This document shows positions 62,590-64,000 of a DNA stretch of 64,000 nt, one piece after another. The translations under genes and the position numbers were made by a program. The DNA lies in the NCBI GenBank assembly GCA_022828595.1, contig JAKGHH010000001.1, forward strand, positions 203,751,813 through 203,815,812, given 5' to 3'. The notes under the pieces are model-generated. The model did no database searches and was not told the DNA's origin. It saw only the letters and a program-made list of their open reading frames with translations. The DNA comes from Nelumbo lutea (taxonomy: Eukaryota; Streptophyta; Magnoliopsida; Proteales; Nelumbonaceae). Position 1 is the first letter of the stretch; each line of letters opens with the position of its first letter.

Positions 62590-63720
62590 TCATAAAACCC
62601 TTTGGATAATTGATCCTAGTGCTTCTGACCATATGACCAATGTTTCACATTATTCACCTCTTACCAACTTCTTTCTGGCCGAGATAAGATATCCCTTGCT
62701 AATGGCCCTTATCATTTGTTCTTCATGTACCTAAAAATAATACCAATTTGCTTTCAGTTAGTAATTTGACAAAATCCCTTAATTGTAGTGTGACCTTTTT
62801 TCCTTCATATTGTGTTTTTCAGGACATGGAATCTCAGAAGGTAATTGGGAGTAGCCATGAGGCGAATGGGATCTATCTGTTAGACATGTCTGAGCAGAGC
62901 CAAGTACAACCTAAGAGAACTGCATTTGTTTCAGAGTCCACTAGTCGTATTATGTTATGTCATAGTCGTTTTGGTCATTTGTCCTTTCTTCATTGAGTTA
63001 GTTGTTTTCAAAGTTATTTAAAGGAATTAGTCTATCGAGTCTTCATTGTGAGCCTTATGAGTTCTCAAGGTATTGTAAGAGCAGTAATCCTTCAAGTAAT
63101 AAAAGATCAACTATTCCTTTTAACATTGTTCACTCTGATGTGTGGGGGCCTTACAACTTACCATGTACCGGTGGGTATAAATATTTCATCTTGTTTATTG
63201 ATGATTTTTCACGATATACTTGGATTTACCTTATCGCTCTCAGGCTGAAGTGCCTAAACTTGTGCAACAGTTCCATGAACACATACTCAATTTAATACCT
63301 GCATCAAAATATTCCGATTAGACAGTGCTAAGGAAAATTTTGAGAAGAACCTTACCTCCTATCTTGAGAAGTTTGGGGTTGTTCATTAGAGTTCTTGGCC
63401 TACACTCCACAACAAAATGGAGTAGTGGAGAAGAAAAACAAACACATTGTGGAAGTTGCAAGGAGCATTCTTTTTACTACCCATGTTCTTGTGAAGTTTT
63501 GCGGTGATGCAGTTTTAACAACAACATACCATATTAACCGCATTCCTTCTCGAGTCTTGGGGTTAAAATCTCCCTTTGGAGTCCACTTTCCTGATGTTGA
63601 GATTTTCCCTATTCCTCTGAGGGTCTTTGGTTGCACTTGTTATGTCCACATTCCCAGTTCCAAATGATACAAGTTTAACCCCAAGGCTCAGAAGTGTATC
63701 TTCCTTGGTTATGCCTCCAC
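62590..63720 (+). pseudogene. Copia-5 protease and integrase
   Basis: The protease signature reads TLWIIDPSASDHMTN (about 62599; DSG changed to DPS). 62748-62996 is the GAG-pre-integrase region (LSVSNLTKSLNCSVTFFPS). The integrase core has FNIVHSDVWGPYNL with the first catalytic Asp, FILFIDDFSRYTWIYLIA with the second, and TPQQNGVVEKKNKHIVEVAR with the Glu at 63404-63463. It ends FGCTCYVHIPSSK then a stop at 63667. Confidence 0.83.
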
Positions 63721-64000
63721 ACAAAAAGGGTGACTATTGTTTTGATCCCATTAGTGGCACCCGATTTGTTTCTATAGATGTCACCTTTGCTAAGTCAGTT
63801 CCTTTGTATAGCCATCCTTCTAAGGGGGAGAAATTTCTCAAGTTGTTTTCTTCATCCCTTCCGTTGCCAACTCCAGTTAGGTCTTTTGTCGAGCCCTCCA
63901 CAGTTATCCCCATTCTCGTGGAAGGACCTTTTCCTTTGAGGTCTTCCACTCCTCCTCCTCCTCCTATTAGTCCTCCAATTGTTTTCACTAATCCTATTCT

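Larger units (their letters stand above)
60947..64000 (+). mobile_element. Ty1/copia element copia-5, right end beyond window
   Basis: A probable 5' LTR (about 60947-61215) is followed by a primer-binding site, leader, gag from 61681, protease, integrase, and the start of the pol linker at the window end. It is related to copia-3: both have RNxVFEFL/RNRAFEFL, CWKLHPKLVP and TKSLNCSVTFF blocks. Multiple stops; RT and 3' LTR, if present, are outside. Confidence 0.82.

Noticed and set aside
1..64000. CRISPR arrays, operons, prophage or other prokaryotic systems
   Set aside because: Introns, plant gene families and plant transposons show nuclear plant DNA; no regularly spaced short repeats or prokaryotic gene clusters were seen.

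Overview
The window is nuclear DNA of a flowering plant. This rests on a full-length, intronless MAX2-type F-box/LRR gene, a Raf-like protein kinase gene with canonical GT-AG introns, and a dense load of plant transposons: Ty1/copia elements, L1-type LINEs, hAT- and Mutator-like non-autonomous elements and MITEs. The very long, transposon-filled introns suggest a TE-rich, perhaps early-diverging angiosperm lineage; that is a guess. There is no prokaryotic or organellar signature, no CRISPR array, and I recognised no RNA gene.

Layout. 1-9270: a decayed Ty1/copia element (copia-1, + strand) with LTRs of about 2 kb, the left one cut by the window edge. 9466-10740: a 5'-truncated LINE with a 15-bp target-site duplication. 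10755-24580: gene-poor sequence with several MITEs, a foldback element, an 8-bp-TSD element interrupted by a second one, and a long terminal-inverted-repeat element. 24585-24930: a broken exon resembling the RNA polymerase II CTD phosphatase CPL1. 27236-29326: MAX2 ortholog, + strand. 29753 to beyond the right edge: a Raf-like MAPKKK gene on the - strand, tail to tail with MAX2. Nine 3' exons (405 residues) fit together in phase and their last upstream exon is at 58081-58167; the 5' part lies past 64000.

The kinase introns of about 2.9, 3.0, 11.9 and 9.0 kb hold most of the remaining features: two intermixed copia elements on the - strand (40519-48060), an RT-deleted copia (about 53485-55860), several LINE 3' ends, hAT-type elements with long homopyrimidine tracts, and a Mutator-like element inside a LINE with a fragment of another transposon inside it. 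From 58440 to 64000, presumably still upstream intron or flank of the kinase gene, lie a LINE, an opposite-strand LINE 3' end carrying a hAT-type element, and the 5' half of another copia.

Only MAX2 and the kinase look functional. MAX2 acts in strigolactone/karrikin signalling as the F-box subunit of an SCF E3 ligase; the kinase belongs to the At2g31010/At2g42640-like Raf group. From memory, MAX2 (At2g42620) and At2g42640 are also near neighbours in Arabidopsis, so this pair may be an old conserved linkage. No new multi-gene system was found; the main interest is the gene pair, the kinase gene architecture and the nested transposons.
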